DNA of 64,000 nucleotides from assembly GCA_036226585.1 (NCBI GenBank), contig CP108997.1, positions 1,922,001-1,986,000 of the forward strand. Reading direction: 5' to 3'. Of the stretch, positions 51,919 through 60,210 are shown one piece after another. The stretch is from Streptomyces sp. NBC_00708 (GTDB lineage: Bacteria > Actinomycetota > Actinomycetes > Streptomycetales > Streptomycetaceae). The notes below the pieces were generated by a model. That model was not told where the DNA came from and did not search any database. It was given only the letters and a program-made list of their open reading frames with translations. The position numbers and the translations under genes were made by a program. Each line of letters begins with the position of its first letter. Position 1 is the stretch's first letter.

Positions 51919-52556
51919 ACGAGATGCCACAGGAGCACCCCCCGGCCCCGTCCGTACGCGTTCTGCTCGCCGAGGACCAGGGGATGATGCGCGGGGCGCT
52001 CGCCCTGCTGCTCGGTCTGGAGCCGGACATCGAGGTGGTGGCCCAGGTCGGCGCGGGCGACGAGATCGTGGCGGCGGCGCTGGCGGCCCGGCCGGACGTG
52101 GCGCTGCTGGACATCGAACTGCCGGGGCGCAGCGGTCTGGACGCGGCGGCCGATCTGCGCGAGGAGGTCCCGGACTGCCGGGTGCTGATCCTGACCACCT
52201 TCGGCCGGCCGGGCTATCTGCGCCGGGCGATGGAGGCGGGGGCGGCGGGCTTCCTGGTGAAGGACGGCCCGGTGGAGGATCTGGCCGAGGCGATCCGCCG
52301 GGTGCTGGCCGGGGAGACGGTGGTCGATCCGGCGCTGGCCGCCGCCGCGCTGAGCTCCGGGCCGAGTCCGCTGACGGCACGTGAGCGGGACGCGCTGGTC
52401 GCGTCGGCGGACGGGGCGACGGTCGCCGACATCGCCGCGAAGCTGCATCTGTCGGAATCGACGGTCCGCAACTACCTGTCGTCGGCGATCGGCAAGACGG
52501 GTACCCGCAACCGCATGGAGGCGGTGCGCGCGGCCCGGCAGCAGGGCTGGCTCTGA
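51915..52556 (+). CDS. LuxR/NarL-type response regulator
   Basis: A 213-aa two-domain regulator. The receiver has AEDQGMMRGALALLLG and the phospho-acceptor D66 (VALLDIELPG), then LTTFGRPGYL and the conserved Lys in GFLVKDGPV. The GerE/LuxR helix-turn-helix is LTARERDALVASADGATVAD with LHLSESTVRNYLSSAIGKTG. The start is probably GTG overlapping the kinase stop (GTGA); an ATG three codons on is also possible. It should control the preceding ABC genes, perhaps through the palindrome at 48872-48885. Confidence 0.93.
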   Translation: MNEMPQEHPPAPSVRVLLAEDQGMMRGALALLLGLEPDIEVVAQVGAGDEIVAAALAARPDVALLDIELPGRSGLDAAADLREEVPDCRVLILTTFGRPGYLRRAMEAGAAGFLVKDGPVEDLAEAIRRVLAGETVVDPALAAAALSSGPSPLTARERDALVASADGATVADIAAKLHLSESTVRNYLSSAIGKTGTRNRMEAVRAARQQGWL

Positions 52557-52611
52557 CCGCGCTCCGTCCGTACCCGTCACCGTCACCGACCCCGGGGGGC
52601 CCGGCCACTTC

Positions 52612-54054
52612 ATGCCGTCTCACATATCCGCGCTCCGGCGCGCTGTTCCGCTCTGGCTCGTACCGGCGCTCTGGACCCTGGGCCTCGGGCTCTGGGGGCT
52701 CTCGCGGCAGGGCAGCGTGTGGCGGGACGAGGCGGCGACCTGGCAGGTGGCGCTGCGGTCGGCCGCCGACATGCGGGTCATGCTGGCCAACGTCGACGCG
52801 GTCCACGGGCTCTACTACCTGCTGATGCACGGGCTGTTCGACTGGTTCGGGCCGACGACCACGACCCTGCGGCTGCCCTCCGTGCTGGCCATGGCGGTCG
52901 CGGCGGCCTGTGTGGCCTTCATCGGCGAGCGGCTGGGCGGGAGAGGGGCCGGCCTGGGCGGCGGGATGGTCCTCGGTCTGCTGCCGGCCGTGCAGTTCTA
53001 CTTCCAGGAGGGCCGCCCGTACGCACTGGTGGCGGCGGGCGCCGGGATCTCGACGCTGCTCCTGGTGACGCTGGTCCAGCGGCCCGGCCGGTGGGAGCGC
53101 TGGGCGGCGTACGCGGGCACGGTCCTGCTCGGCGCGCTGCTGAACTGGCTCTCGCTGCTGATCCTGCCCGCGCATGCGGCGACCCTGGCGTGGAGCGGGG
53201 CGCGGCGCGGGGTGTGGGGGCGGTGGGCGGCGGCGTCGGCGGCGGCCGTCGCGGGGGCGCTGCCGCTGATCCTGTACACCGCGCGCCAGTCCGGGCAGGT
53301 GTCCTGGATACCGCCGCTGACCTGGCACATGCTGATCGGCCCCGCGGTGCTGCTGGCGATCGGCGGCCTGGGGGCGGTGGCGGAACGGCCGGGTGCGGGG
53401 CGGCTGTCCCTGGCGTCGGTCGGGCTGCCGCTGCTGGCGGTCCCTCAGCTGGGCCTGGTCGCGATCTCGCTGGTCAAGCCGCTGTTCCTGGACCGGTACG
53501 TGCTGTTCAGCATGCTCGGCCTGGCGCTGCTGGCGGGGGCTCTGCTCGACGCGGCGGTACGGGCGGCGGCGCCGCGCTTCCCGGCGGCGTCGAGGTGGCT
53601 CGTGCCCGTGCTGCTGGCCGGTGCGGTGGCGGCGCTGCTGCCGCAGTCGCTGGCCAAGCGGGCGCCGTCGAGCCGGGTGGACGATGTGCTGGCCGTCACG
53701 GCGGACGTGCGGCGGCTGAAGGAGCCGGGCACGGCGGTGGTCTTCCTGCCGTCCGCCCGGCGCGACACGGCCCTGGTCTCACCCGAGGCGTTCACGGGGC
53801 TGCGGGACATAGCGCTGGCCCGGGGCCCGCTCGCGACCGGCACGCTGAACGGGGTGGAGGCCGGCCCGGACCGGATACGGGACGCGATGCTGGCGGAGCC
53901 GCGGATCCTGCTGGTCACGGACACGCCGGAGGCGACCCGGCCGGAAGCGGAACGGCGCGAGAAGGTGAAGGCCGCGGTGTTGCGGGACCACTTCAGCGTG
54001 ATCGCGGACGAGCGGGTGCGGGGGCGTCGGGTGACGCTGTACGAACGGAAGTGA
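52612..54054 (+). CDS. Membrane glycosyltransferase (GT39/GT-C fold)
   Basis: A 480-aa polytopic protein with about ten helices. The first extracytoplasmic loop has WRDEAATWQVA, the acidic DE motif of lipid-linked sugar transferases (GT-C), followed by GLYYLLMHGLFDWFG. It probably moves mannose or another sugar from a polyprenyl donor to an acceptor outside the membrane. The ATG at 52612 follows the GGGGGG at 52595-52600. The 3' end overlaps the convergent MFS gene by 62 nt. It is separate from the two-component operon, 55 bp behind it, though read-through is possible. Confidence 0.87.
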   Translation: MPSHISALRRAVPLWLVPALWTLGLGLWGLSRQGSVWRDEAATWQVALRSAADMRVMLANVDAVHGLYYLLMHGLFDWFGPTTTTLRLPSVLAMAVAAACVAFIGERLGGRGAGLGGGMVLGLLPAVQFYFQEGRPYALVAAGAGISTLLLVTLVQRPGRWERWAAYAGTVLLGALLNWLSLLILPAHAATLAWSGARRGVWGRWAAASAAAVAGALPLILYTARQSGQVSWIPPLTWHMLIGPAVLLAIGGLGAVAERPGAGRLSLASVGLPLLAVPQLGLVAISLVKPLFLDRYVLFSMLGLALLAGALLDAAVRAAAPRFPAASRWLVPVLLAGAVAALLPQSLAKRAPSSRVDDVLAVTADVRRLKEPGTAVVFLPSARRDTALVSPEAFTGLRDIALARGPLATGTLNGVEAGPDRIRDAMLAEPRILLVTDTPEATRPEAERREKVKAAVLRDHFSVIADERVRGRRVTLYERK

Positions 54055-55480
54055 TCTGCGGCGCGCGGTGGCGCGGCAGCCAGAGCAGCATCAGGAGCAG
54101 GCCGCCGAGCAGGACGCCGCCCGCCGTGCGGAAGGCCAGCGCGTAGCCGGCGGTCAGGGCGGCCGGGTCCGCCCCGTCCCCGGTGCGGGAGGCGGCGACC
54201 GTGGAGAGCACGGCCAGGCCGAGCGCGCCGCCCATGGTGCGGGAGGTGTTGACGAGGCCGGAGACGAGACCGGCCTCCCCCGGCGCGGCACCCGAGGTGG
54301 CAAGCGAGGCGAGCGGGGTGGAGGCGAGTCCGGCACCGGCCATCATGAGCACGCCGGGCAGGCAGACGGCGGTGAGGTAGGAGCCGTGCACGGTCATCGT
54401 GGACTGCCAGCCGAAGCCGGCCGCGGCGACGACGGTGCCGATGAGCGCGAGGTTCTTCGCCCCGACGCGGGCCATCAGCCGGGGCGCGCTCTTGGAGCCG
54501 ATGACGACGGCGAACGAGGACGGCATCAGGGCGAGCCCGGCCTGCAGCGCGCTGTAGTCCAGGACGTTCTGCGCGTACACCGTCATGAAGTACCACATCG
54601 AGAACGTGGCGGAGCCGATCACCAGCATCGCGACGTTCGCGGAGGCCACCGCCCGCGTCCCGAGCACCCGCAGCGGCATCAGGGGTTTGGCGGTGCGGGT
54701 CTCCACGAGGACGAACAGGCCCAGCAGGGCGGGTCCGCCGAGCAGCGGGACCAGGGTCGCGGCGGCGGTCCATCCCGCCTCCTCGGTCTGCACGATGCCG
54801 TACGCCACGGAGGCGAGGCCCGCCGTGACGAGGACGGCGCCCAGGAGGTCGATGCGGCTGCGGCCGCCCGTGCGGCCCTCGGCGAGCCACAGCGCGGCGC
54901 CGGTCAGCACGAGCACCCCGACGGGCACGTTGATCAGCAGCACCCAGCGCCAGGACAGCGCGTCGGTGAGCACTCCGCCGACCAGCCCGCCGGCCGCGCC
55001 GCCGCCCGCGCCGACCGCCATCCAGGTACCGATGGCCTTCGCGCGGGCGGGGCCCTCGGGGACGGCGGCGGTGAGCAGGGTCAGGGTGGCCGGGGCGAGG
55101 ACGGCGGCGCCGAGCCCCTGCGCGGCGCGGGCGGCGAGCAGCTGCCAGCCCTCCTGGGCGAGTCCGCCGGCCAGTGAGGCGGCGGTGAACAGGCCGAGGC
55201 CGACGAGGAACATCCGCTTGCGGCCGTAGAGGTCGGCGGCCCGTCCGCCGAGCAGCATGAACCCGGCGAACGCGATCGAGTACGCGTTGAGCACCCATTG
55301 CAGCCCGGTGGCGCTCAGCCCTAGGTCGGCGCGCATGGACGGGAGGGCGACGTTGACGACGGACACGTCGAGCACCACGAGGAACTGCCCGACGCAGGCG
55401 GCGAGGACCACCGCCCAGGTGCGGGTTCTGATCCGGCCGGGGGGCGGTGCGGGTGTGGAGACGTCAGCCATGGGTGTCAT
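53993..55480 (-). CDS. MFS exporter, DHA2 (14-helix) family
   Basis: A 495-aa drug:H+ antiporter with 14 predicted helices. Motif D1 is in DVSVVNVALPSMRADLG, motif A in GGRAADLYGRKRMFL and motif C in GAGGGAAGGLVGGVLTD, all typical of the QacA/EmrB-like actinobacterial efflux pumps. Either of two close ATGs (55480 or 55471) could start it; the first is used. The frame remains open 2 kb upstream but that part is the antisense of the next transporter. Divergent from the second MFS gene; its 3' end overlaps the glycosyltransferase. Confidence 0.92.
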   Translation of the reverse strand: MTPMADVSTPAPPPGRIRTRTWAVVLAACVGQFLVVLDVSVVNVALPSMRADLGLSATGLQWVLNAYSIAFAGFMLLGGRAADLYGRKRMFLVGLGLFTAASLAGGLAQEGWQLLAARAAQGLGAAVLAPATLTLLTAAVPEGPARAKAIGTWMAVGAGGGAAGGLVGGVLTDALSWRWVLLINVPVGVLVLTGAALWLAEGRTGGRSRIDLLGAVLVTAGLASVAYGIVQTEEAGWTAAATLVPLLGGPALLGLFVLVETRTAKPLMPLRVLGTRAVASANVAMLVIGSATFSMWYFMTVYAQNVLDYSALQAGLALMPSSFAVVIGSKSAPRLMARVGAKNLALIGTVVAAAGFGWQSTMTVHGSYLTAVCLPGVLMMAGAGLASTPLASLATSGAAPGEAGLVSGLVNTSRTMGGALGLAVLSTVAASRTGDGADPAALTAGYALAFRTAGGVLLGGLLLMLLWLPRHRAPQITSVRTASPDAPAPARPRSR

Positions 55481-55562
55481 ACTCGCAGCCGCCGTGTGCC
55501 CCGTACATCGGTTTCCGGGTCCAGTCGGTCCCGGTCCAGCGGCGTAGGACCTGCGCCCGATG

Positions 55563-55575
55563 TGACGCAGCGTCA
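55563..55575. promoter_or_regulatory. Palindrome between two divergent MFS genes
   Basis: TGACGCAGCGTCA is a perfect 13-bp palindrome (6-bp arms, 1-bp centre) in the 270-bp gap between the two divergent exporters. It may be an operator for a TetR- or MarR-like repressor, but no such gene is adjacent. Nothing else is evident in the gap. Confidence 0.45.
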
Positions 55576-55750
55576 GGTCACTCCCCCGCGCGCCCCGCGC
55601 GCGACCGCGACCCGTTCGCACCCCGTGCCCCGGAATACGCCGTAGCCGAAGAAGGTTCACCCTGCACAGACTTGGCGGTCGGCGCTGCCCTCGGCGCCGG
55701 CCGCACGACCGTATCGCCCCTTTCGTCACTGCCGCCCGGAGGCCGCACGC

Positions 55751-57556
55751 ATGCCACAGACGACGCACGAACAGTCCGCCGCGGAGCTTCCCGATCCGCG
55801 CGCGAAGGCGGGCCGGGGGATCGTCCCCGTGCTCGCCTTCGCGGGTATCACCGTCGCCGTGATGCAGACCCTGCTCGTCCCCGTCATCAAGGATCTGCCC
55901 GCCCTTCTGCACACCGATCCGTCGAACGCCACCTGGGTGATGACCGCCACCCTGCTCGCCGGAGCCGTCGCCACCCCGATCATGGGGCGGCTCGGAGACC
56001 TGTACGGCAAGCGCGGGATGCTGCTGGCCAGCCTCGCCGTGATGGTCGTCGGCTCCCTGATATGCGCCTTCACCGACGACCTCGTGGTCATGATCGTGGG
56101 CCGCGCCCTCCAGGGCTTCGCGATGGGCGCGATCCCGCTGGGCATCGGCATCATGCGGGACGAACTGCCGCGCGAGAAGCTCGGTTCGGCGATGGCGCTG
56201 ATGAGTTCGTCGATCGGGGTGGGCGGCGGACTCGCGCTGCCGGCCGCCGCGCTCGTCGCCCAGCACACCGACTGGCACGCCCTCTTCTTCGGCGCGGCCG
56301 GGCTCGGCGTGCTGGCCATGGCGCTGACCGTGTTCGCCGTCCCCGAGACCTCGCTGCGCGCCCCCGGCCGCTTCGACACCGTCGGCGCGCTCGGCCTCTC
56401 GCTCGGCCTGGTCCTCCTGCTGCTGCCCATCACCAAGGGCTCCGACTGGGGCTGGGCCTCGCCCACCACGCTCGGCCTGCTCGCCGCTTCGCTGGTGGTG
56501 CTGGTGCTGTGGGGGCTGTTCGAGCTGCGCAGCGACGCCCCGCTGGTCGATCTGCGGACCACGGCCCGCCGCGAGGTGCTGCTGACCAACCTGACCTCGA
56601 TCATGGTCGGTGTCGCGTTCTACGCCGTCTCGCTCGTCCTGCCGCAGCTGCTCCAGCTGCCCACCTCCACCGGCTACGGTCTCGGCCAGTCGATGGTGGT
56701 CGCGGGGCTCTGCGTGGCCCCGCTCGGCCTGACGATGATGTTCGTCGCCCCGCTGTACGCCCGGATCTCCGCCCGCAAGGGCCCGAAGGTCTCCCTGATG
56801 CTCGGCATGCTGGTCATCGCGATCGGTTACGGGGCCGGGCTCGGCCTGATGAGCGCCGCCTGGCAGACCGTGATCATCGCCGTCCTCCTCGGCGCCGGCA
56901 TCGGGCTCGCCTACTCCTCGCTGCCGGCCCTGATCATCGGCGCCGTCGACGCCTCCGAGACCGGCGCGGCGAACGGGCTGAACACCCTGATGCGCTCCAT
57001 CGGCACCTCGGTCTCCAGCGCGGTGATCGGCATGGTCCTGGCGCACACCTCGACCCGGATGGGCCCGGTCACGGTGCCGACCATGCACGGCTTCCGGATC
57101 TCGTTCCTCATCGCGACGGGTGCGGTGGTCGCCGGTCTCGTCCTGGCCTCGTTCCTGCCATCCCGGCGCACGGCCACCGCGCCGGTGCTCCTGGCCAGCA
57201 GCGAGGGCGACGCGGCGGCCCGGCGCGCCGCCGCCGAGGACGTCGAACCGCTCCCCCTGCCGGGCCCCGAGGGCTTCCGCGGCCGGGTGCTGGACGCGGA
57301 CGGGGCCCCGGTCGCCGGGGCCAATGTGACCCTGATCGACCGGCAGGGCCGGCAGGCGGGGCTCACCACCACGGACCCGTGGGGCCGCTGGGCGCTCGCC
57401 GCGCCGGAGGCCGGCACGTATGTCCTGGCCGCGTCCGCCACGGGGCACGCCCCGCACGCCTGCCCGGCCGCCTGCCCGGCGGACGGCGGACCGGTGGACA
57501 CCGATCTGGTGCTGGCCGTCAGCGCGCCGGAGCGTCGAACCGCGGTTCCGTCGTGA
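55751..57556 (+). CDS. MFS exporter fused to a C-terminal carboxypeptidase-regulatory-like domain
   Basis: A 601-aa protein. Residues about 25-475 form a 14-helix-type MFS unit with motif A MGRLGDLYGKRGMLL and the motif-C-like GVGGGLALPAAALVA. After a Ala/Glu linker, residues about 515-590 (FRGRVLDADGAPVAGANVTL, then TDPWGRWALAAPEAGTYVL) are a beta-sandwich of the carboxypeptidase-regulatory/CNA-B type, usual in extracellular proteins and rare on MFS transporters. It ends after a short tail with two cysteines (HACPAACPAD). The role may be drug export; the extra domain may bind the wall or a partner. It overlaps the 3' end of pepE by 38 nt. Confidence 0.87.
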   Translation: MPQTTHEQSAAELPDPRAKAGRGIVPVLAFAGITVAVMQTLLVPVIKDLPALLHTDPSNATWVMTATLLAGAVATPIMGRLGDLYGKRGMLLASLAVMVVGSLICAFTDDLVVMIVGRALQGFAMGAIPLGIGIMRDELPREKLGSAMALMSSSIGVGGGLALPAAALVAQHTDWHALFFGAAGLGVLAMALTVFAVPETSLRAPGRFDTVGALGLSLGLVLLLLPITKGSDWGWASPTTLGLLAASLVVLVLWGLFELRSDAPLVDLRTTARREVLLTNLTSIMVGVAFYAVSLVLPQLLQLPTSTGYGLGQSMVVAGLCVAPLGLTMMFVAPLYARISARKGPKVSLMLGMLVIAIGYGAGLGLMSAAWQTVIIAVLLGAGIGLAYSSLPALIIGAVDASETGAANGLNTLMRSIGTSVSSAVIGMVLAHTSTRMGPVTVPTMHGFRISFLIATGAVVAGLVLASFLPSRRTATAPVLLASSEGDAAARRAAAEDVEPLPLPGPEGFRGRVLDADGAPVAGANVTLIDRQGRQAGLTTTDPWGRWALAAPEAGTYVLAASATGHAPHACPAACPADGGPVDTDLVLAVSAPERRTAVPS

Positions 57557-58247
57557 GCAGGTAGGACACGTCCGTCCCCGCCGGCAGCTCCCGGGGCGCC
57601 GCGCCCCGCGTGAACAGGCGGGCGGGGCGGGCGCCCTCGACCCGGGCCGCCTCGCCCTCGACGCGGAGCCAGGAGCCCTCGCGCAGGCCGAGGACCGGGA
57701 CGTCGTTCTCCTCCAGGAATTCGGTGAGCCGTTCCTCGCGGGTCTCGCCCTTGTGGGTGCTGGCCGGGTCCGGGTCCAGGTAGTGCGGGTTGATCTGGAA
57801 GGGCACGAGGCCCAGGGTCGCGAAGGACGGCGGCTGCACGATGGGCATGTCGTTGGTGGTGCGCAGGGTGGGCGCCGCCATGTTGGTCCCGGCGCTGGCC
57901 CCCATGTACGGCAGGCCGGCGCGGACGGCTTCGCGGACCGCGTCCCGCAGCCCGGTCCGGTACAGCGCGCTCAGCAGCCGGAAGGAGTTGCCGCCGCCGA
58001 TGAACACGGCGTCGGCGGCCTCCAGCGCGGCCACCGGGTCGGCGTGCTCGTGGACGCCGTGGACGGCGATCCCGGCCGGCTCCAGGGCGCCGCGGACGCG
58101 CGCGGTGTACGTGTCGTGGTCCGCGAGCGCGTAGGGCACGAAGGCGAGCCGGGCGCCGGCGGGCAGGAACGCGGTAACGGTGTCCAGGGCGTGTTCCAGG
58201 TAACCGCGGCCGTGCTGGGTGGAGTTGGAGAGCAGGAGCAGATTCAC
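57519..58247 (-). CDS. pepE: Peptidase E-like (S51) dipeptidase
   Basis: A 242-aa class I glutamine amidotransferase-fold protease. The nucleophile serine lies in YMGASAGTNMA, preceded by AVFIGGGNSFRLL; the histidine is in INPHYLD, as in aspartyl dipeptidase PepE, which splits Asp-X dipeptides in the cytoplasm. The start MNLLLLSNSTQHGRGYLEHA is the family N-terminus. It lies 27 bp after the IclR gene on the same strand and both diverge from the DUF1177 operon, suggesting one pathway. Its 3' end overlaps the convergent MFS gene by 38 nt. Confidence 0.92.
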   Translation of the reverse strand: MNLLLLSNSTQHGRGYLEHALDTVTAFLPAGARLAFVPYALADHDTYTARVRGALEPAGIAVHGVHEHADPVAALEAADAVFIGGGNSFRLLSALYRTGLRDAVREAVRAGLPYMGASAGTNMAAPTLRTTNDMPIVQPPSFATLGLVPFQINPHYLDPDPASTHKGETREERLTEFLEENDVPVLGLREGSWLRVEGEAARVEGARPARLFTRGAAPRELPAGTDVSYLLTTEPRFDAPAR

Positions 58248-58274
58248 GGGGGTACTTCCTCGGGGGTTGTCCGG

Positions 58275-59102
58275 TCAGGCCGTCGGGGTGCGGCGGGCCT
58301 TGGGCTTGGGGCGCTGCGGCGGGTGGGTGAGGCGCTTCTCCAGGAGGGCGGCGGCGTGCCGCAGCGCTTCGAGGCGGTTCTCCGGCGCTCCCTCGAACCG
58401 CTCCTCGGCACCACCGAGGCTGAGGCTCCCGTACGGTTCGCGCCCCAGGAAGACGGGGACGGCGACGGTCGCGATGCCGGTGTCGTACTCGCCGACCGTC
58501 CAGGCGTACCCCTGGGCGCGGACCTGGAGCAGTTCCCGCTCCAGCGCGTCCGGGTCGGTGACCGTCCGGTCGGTGAAGCGGGCCATGGGGCGGCCCCGGA
58601 AGAGCCGGTGGCGCTGCTCGTCGGGCAGACAGGCGTAGAAGGACTTGCTGGTCGCCCCGGCGTGCGCCGGGTAGAGCTCACCGACCAGCGGGTAGTAGCG
58701 CAGCGGTCCCGCCTCGCCCTCCTCGGCGGCCACGCACCGCATGTGGAAGCTGTCCGGCAGGCAGAACAGCACGGTGTCGCCGGTGACGCGGCGCAGCTCC
58801 TCCAGAACCGGCCCGGCCAGCAGCTCCAGTGATCCGGAGCGCTCCCAGAGACGTCCGAGCCGCAGCACGGCGGGGCCGATGCGGTAGCGGCGGGTGGCGG
58901 GGTCGGAGACCAGGAAGCCGCGCCCGGCGAGGGTGGCGAGCAGCCGCTGCGCCACCGAGGTGTCCCAGCCGAATTCCGCCGCGACCTCGGTCACGCCCCA
59001 GTCGGGCCGGGTCCGCTCGAACGCGAGCAGCACGAGCAGCGCCCGGTCCACGGTCTGGAGGGCTCCGGCAGGGGTGCGCCGGTCCACATCGAACTCCGCC
59101 AT
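58275..59102 (-). CDS. IclR-family transcriptional regulator
   Basis: A 275-aa regulator. The N-terminal winged helix-turn-helix is ALQTVDRALLVLLAFERT, VTEVAAEFGWDTSVAQRLLA and the wing RYRIGPAVLRLG. The effector domain includes AHAGATSKSFYACLPDEQ, GYAWTVGEYDTGIATVAVPV, the family pattern for small organic acid ligands. ATG 59102 has GGTGAG six bases upstream; an ATG two codons earlier is possible. It should control the divergent DUF1177-permease-M20 operon and probably its own unit with pepE. Confidence 0.92.
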   Translation of the reverse strand: MAEFDVDRRTPAGALQTVDRALLVLLAFERTRPDWGVTEVAAEFGWDTSVAQRLLATLAGRGFLVSDPATRRYRIGPAVLRLGRLWERSGSLELLAGPVLEELRRVTGDTVLFCLPDSFHMRCVAAEEGEAGPLRYYPLVGELYPAHAGATSKSFYACLPDEQRHRLFRGRPMARFTDRTVTDPDALERELLQVRAQGYAWTVGEYDTGIATVAVPVFLGREPYGSLSLGGAEERFEGAPENRLEALRHAAALLEKRLTHPPQRPKPKARRTPTA

Positions 59103-59188
59103 AGCCATCTCACCATTCAGACCCGAATTGCAGATAACGGGAAACCATTGCGCTCAACGCTATCCGATCCCGAATCTGCTCTCAGCAC

Positions 59189-59228
59189 CCCGTCCGGAGC
59201 CTCTGCTCCCTGGCGGGCTCCGGACGGG
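59189..59228 (+). promoter_or_regulatory. 13-bp inverted repeat before the DUF1177 operon
   Basis: CCCGTCCGGAGCC (59189-59201) and GGCTCCGGACGGG (59216-59228) are exact complements with a 14-nt spacer, ending 28 bp before the ATG. It may be a leader hairpin or a regulator site; the spacing between arm centres (27 bp) fits neither a single IclR site nor a typical terminator. Confidence 0.6.
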
Positions 59229-59256
59229 TGTGACGGATGCGCGAGAAAGGCCCCCC

Positions 59257-60210
59257 ATGTTGAAGTACGTACTGGACCTCGTCGATCTGCTCGACGACCC
59301 CCAGGCCCATGGCAGGACGGTTGCCGAGTACCTGGACGCCGCGGCGGGGGCCGAGGGCTCGTCCGCCCAGGTCACCACGGTCGCCGGTGAGCGGGGCTCG
59401 ACGGACTTCGTGTCGGTCCGCGTTCCCGGCTCCCGCGGACGCACGGCCGGGGGCGACGCCCGCACCCTGGGCATCGTCGGCCGGCTCGGCGGTATCGGCG
59501 CCCGGCCCGAGGTGACCGGTCTGGTCTCCGACGCGGACGGGGCCGTCTCGGCGCTCGCCGCCGCCGCCAAGCTGCTCGACATGCGCCGCCGGGGCGATGT
59601 GCTGCCCGGTGACGTGATCATCTCCACCCACATCTGCCCGGACGCCCCGACCGAGCCGCACGACCCGGTGCCGTTCATGGGTTCGCCGGTGGACATCGCC
59701 ACGATGAACCGGCACGAGGTGACCGGTGAGATGGAGGCCGTGCTCTCCATCGACACCACCAAGGGCAACCGCATCATCAACCACAAGGGCCTCGCCCTGT
59801 CGCCCACCGTCAAGGAGGGCTGGGTGCTCCGCGTGAACGAGCAGCTGGGGGAGCTGCTGGCCGTGGTGACCGGTGAGCCGTTGGTCACGTACCCGGTGAC
59901 CACCCAGGACATCACCCCGTACGGTAATGGTGCACACCACATCAATTCGATCCTCCAGCCCTCCACCGCGACGGCGGCCCCCGTGATCGGCCTGGCCATC
60001 ACCTCGGCCGCGGCGGTGCCGGGGTGCGGAACCGGCGCGAGTCACGAGGCCGACATCGCGTCCGCCGCCCGCTACGCCGTCGAGGTCGCCAAGGCCTACG
60101 GCGACGGCCGGCTGGACTTCCACGACGCGGTGGAGTTCGACAACCTCGTCAGCCGCTACGGCTCGCTGACCCACCTGCAGACCTTCGGCCGTACCCCCCA
60201 GGAGTCCTGA
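59257..60210 (+). CDS. DUF1177-family protein
   Basis: A 317-aa soluble protein that I recognise as DUF1177 from the conserved stretches VIISTHICPDAPTEPHDPVP, FMGSPVDIATMNRHEVTGEM, NRIINHKGLALSPTVKEGW, and GCGTGASHEADIASAARYAVEVAKAY. The family has no proven function; clustered His/Asp/Glu residues (STHICPD, GASHEAD) suggest a metal-dependent hydrolase. The ATG has AAAGG six bases upstream. It is the first gene of an operon coupled by TGATG to the permease. Context points to handling of a substrate that the permease imports and the M20 hydrolase also processes. Confidence 0.85.
   Translation: MLKYVLDLVDLLDDPQAHGRTVAEYLDAAAGAEGSSAQVTTVAGERGSTDFVSVRVPGSRGRTAGGDARTLGIVGRLGGIGARPEVTGLVSDADGAVSALAAAAKLLDMRRRGDVLPGDVIISTHICPDAPTEPHDPVPFMGSPVDIATMNRHEVTGEMEAVLSIDTTKGNRIINHKGLALSPTVKEGWVLRVNEQLGELLAVVTGEPLVTYPVTTQDITPYGNGAHHINSILQPSTATAAPVIGLAITSAAAVPGCGTGASHEADIASAARYAVEVAKAYGDGRLDFHDAVEFDNLVSRYGSLTHLQTFGRTPQES

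Noticed and set aside
55481..57457. Upstream extension of the DHA2 exporter frame to 1154 codons
   Set aside because: It is antisense to the second MFS gene and His/Gly/Asp-rich without helices.
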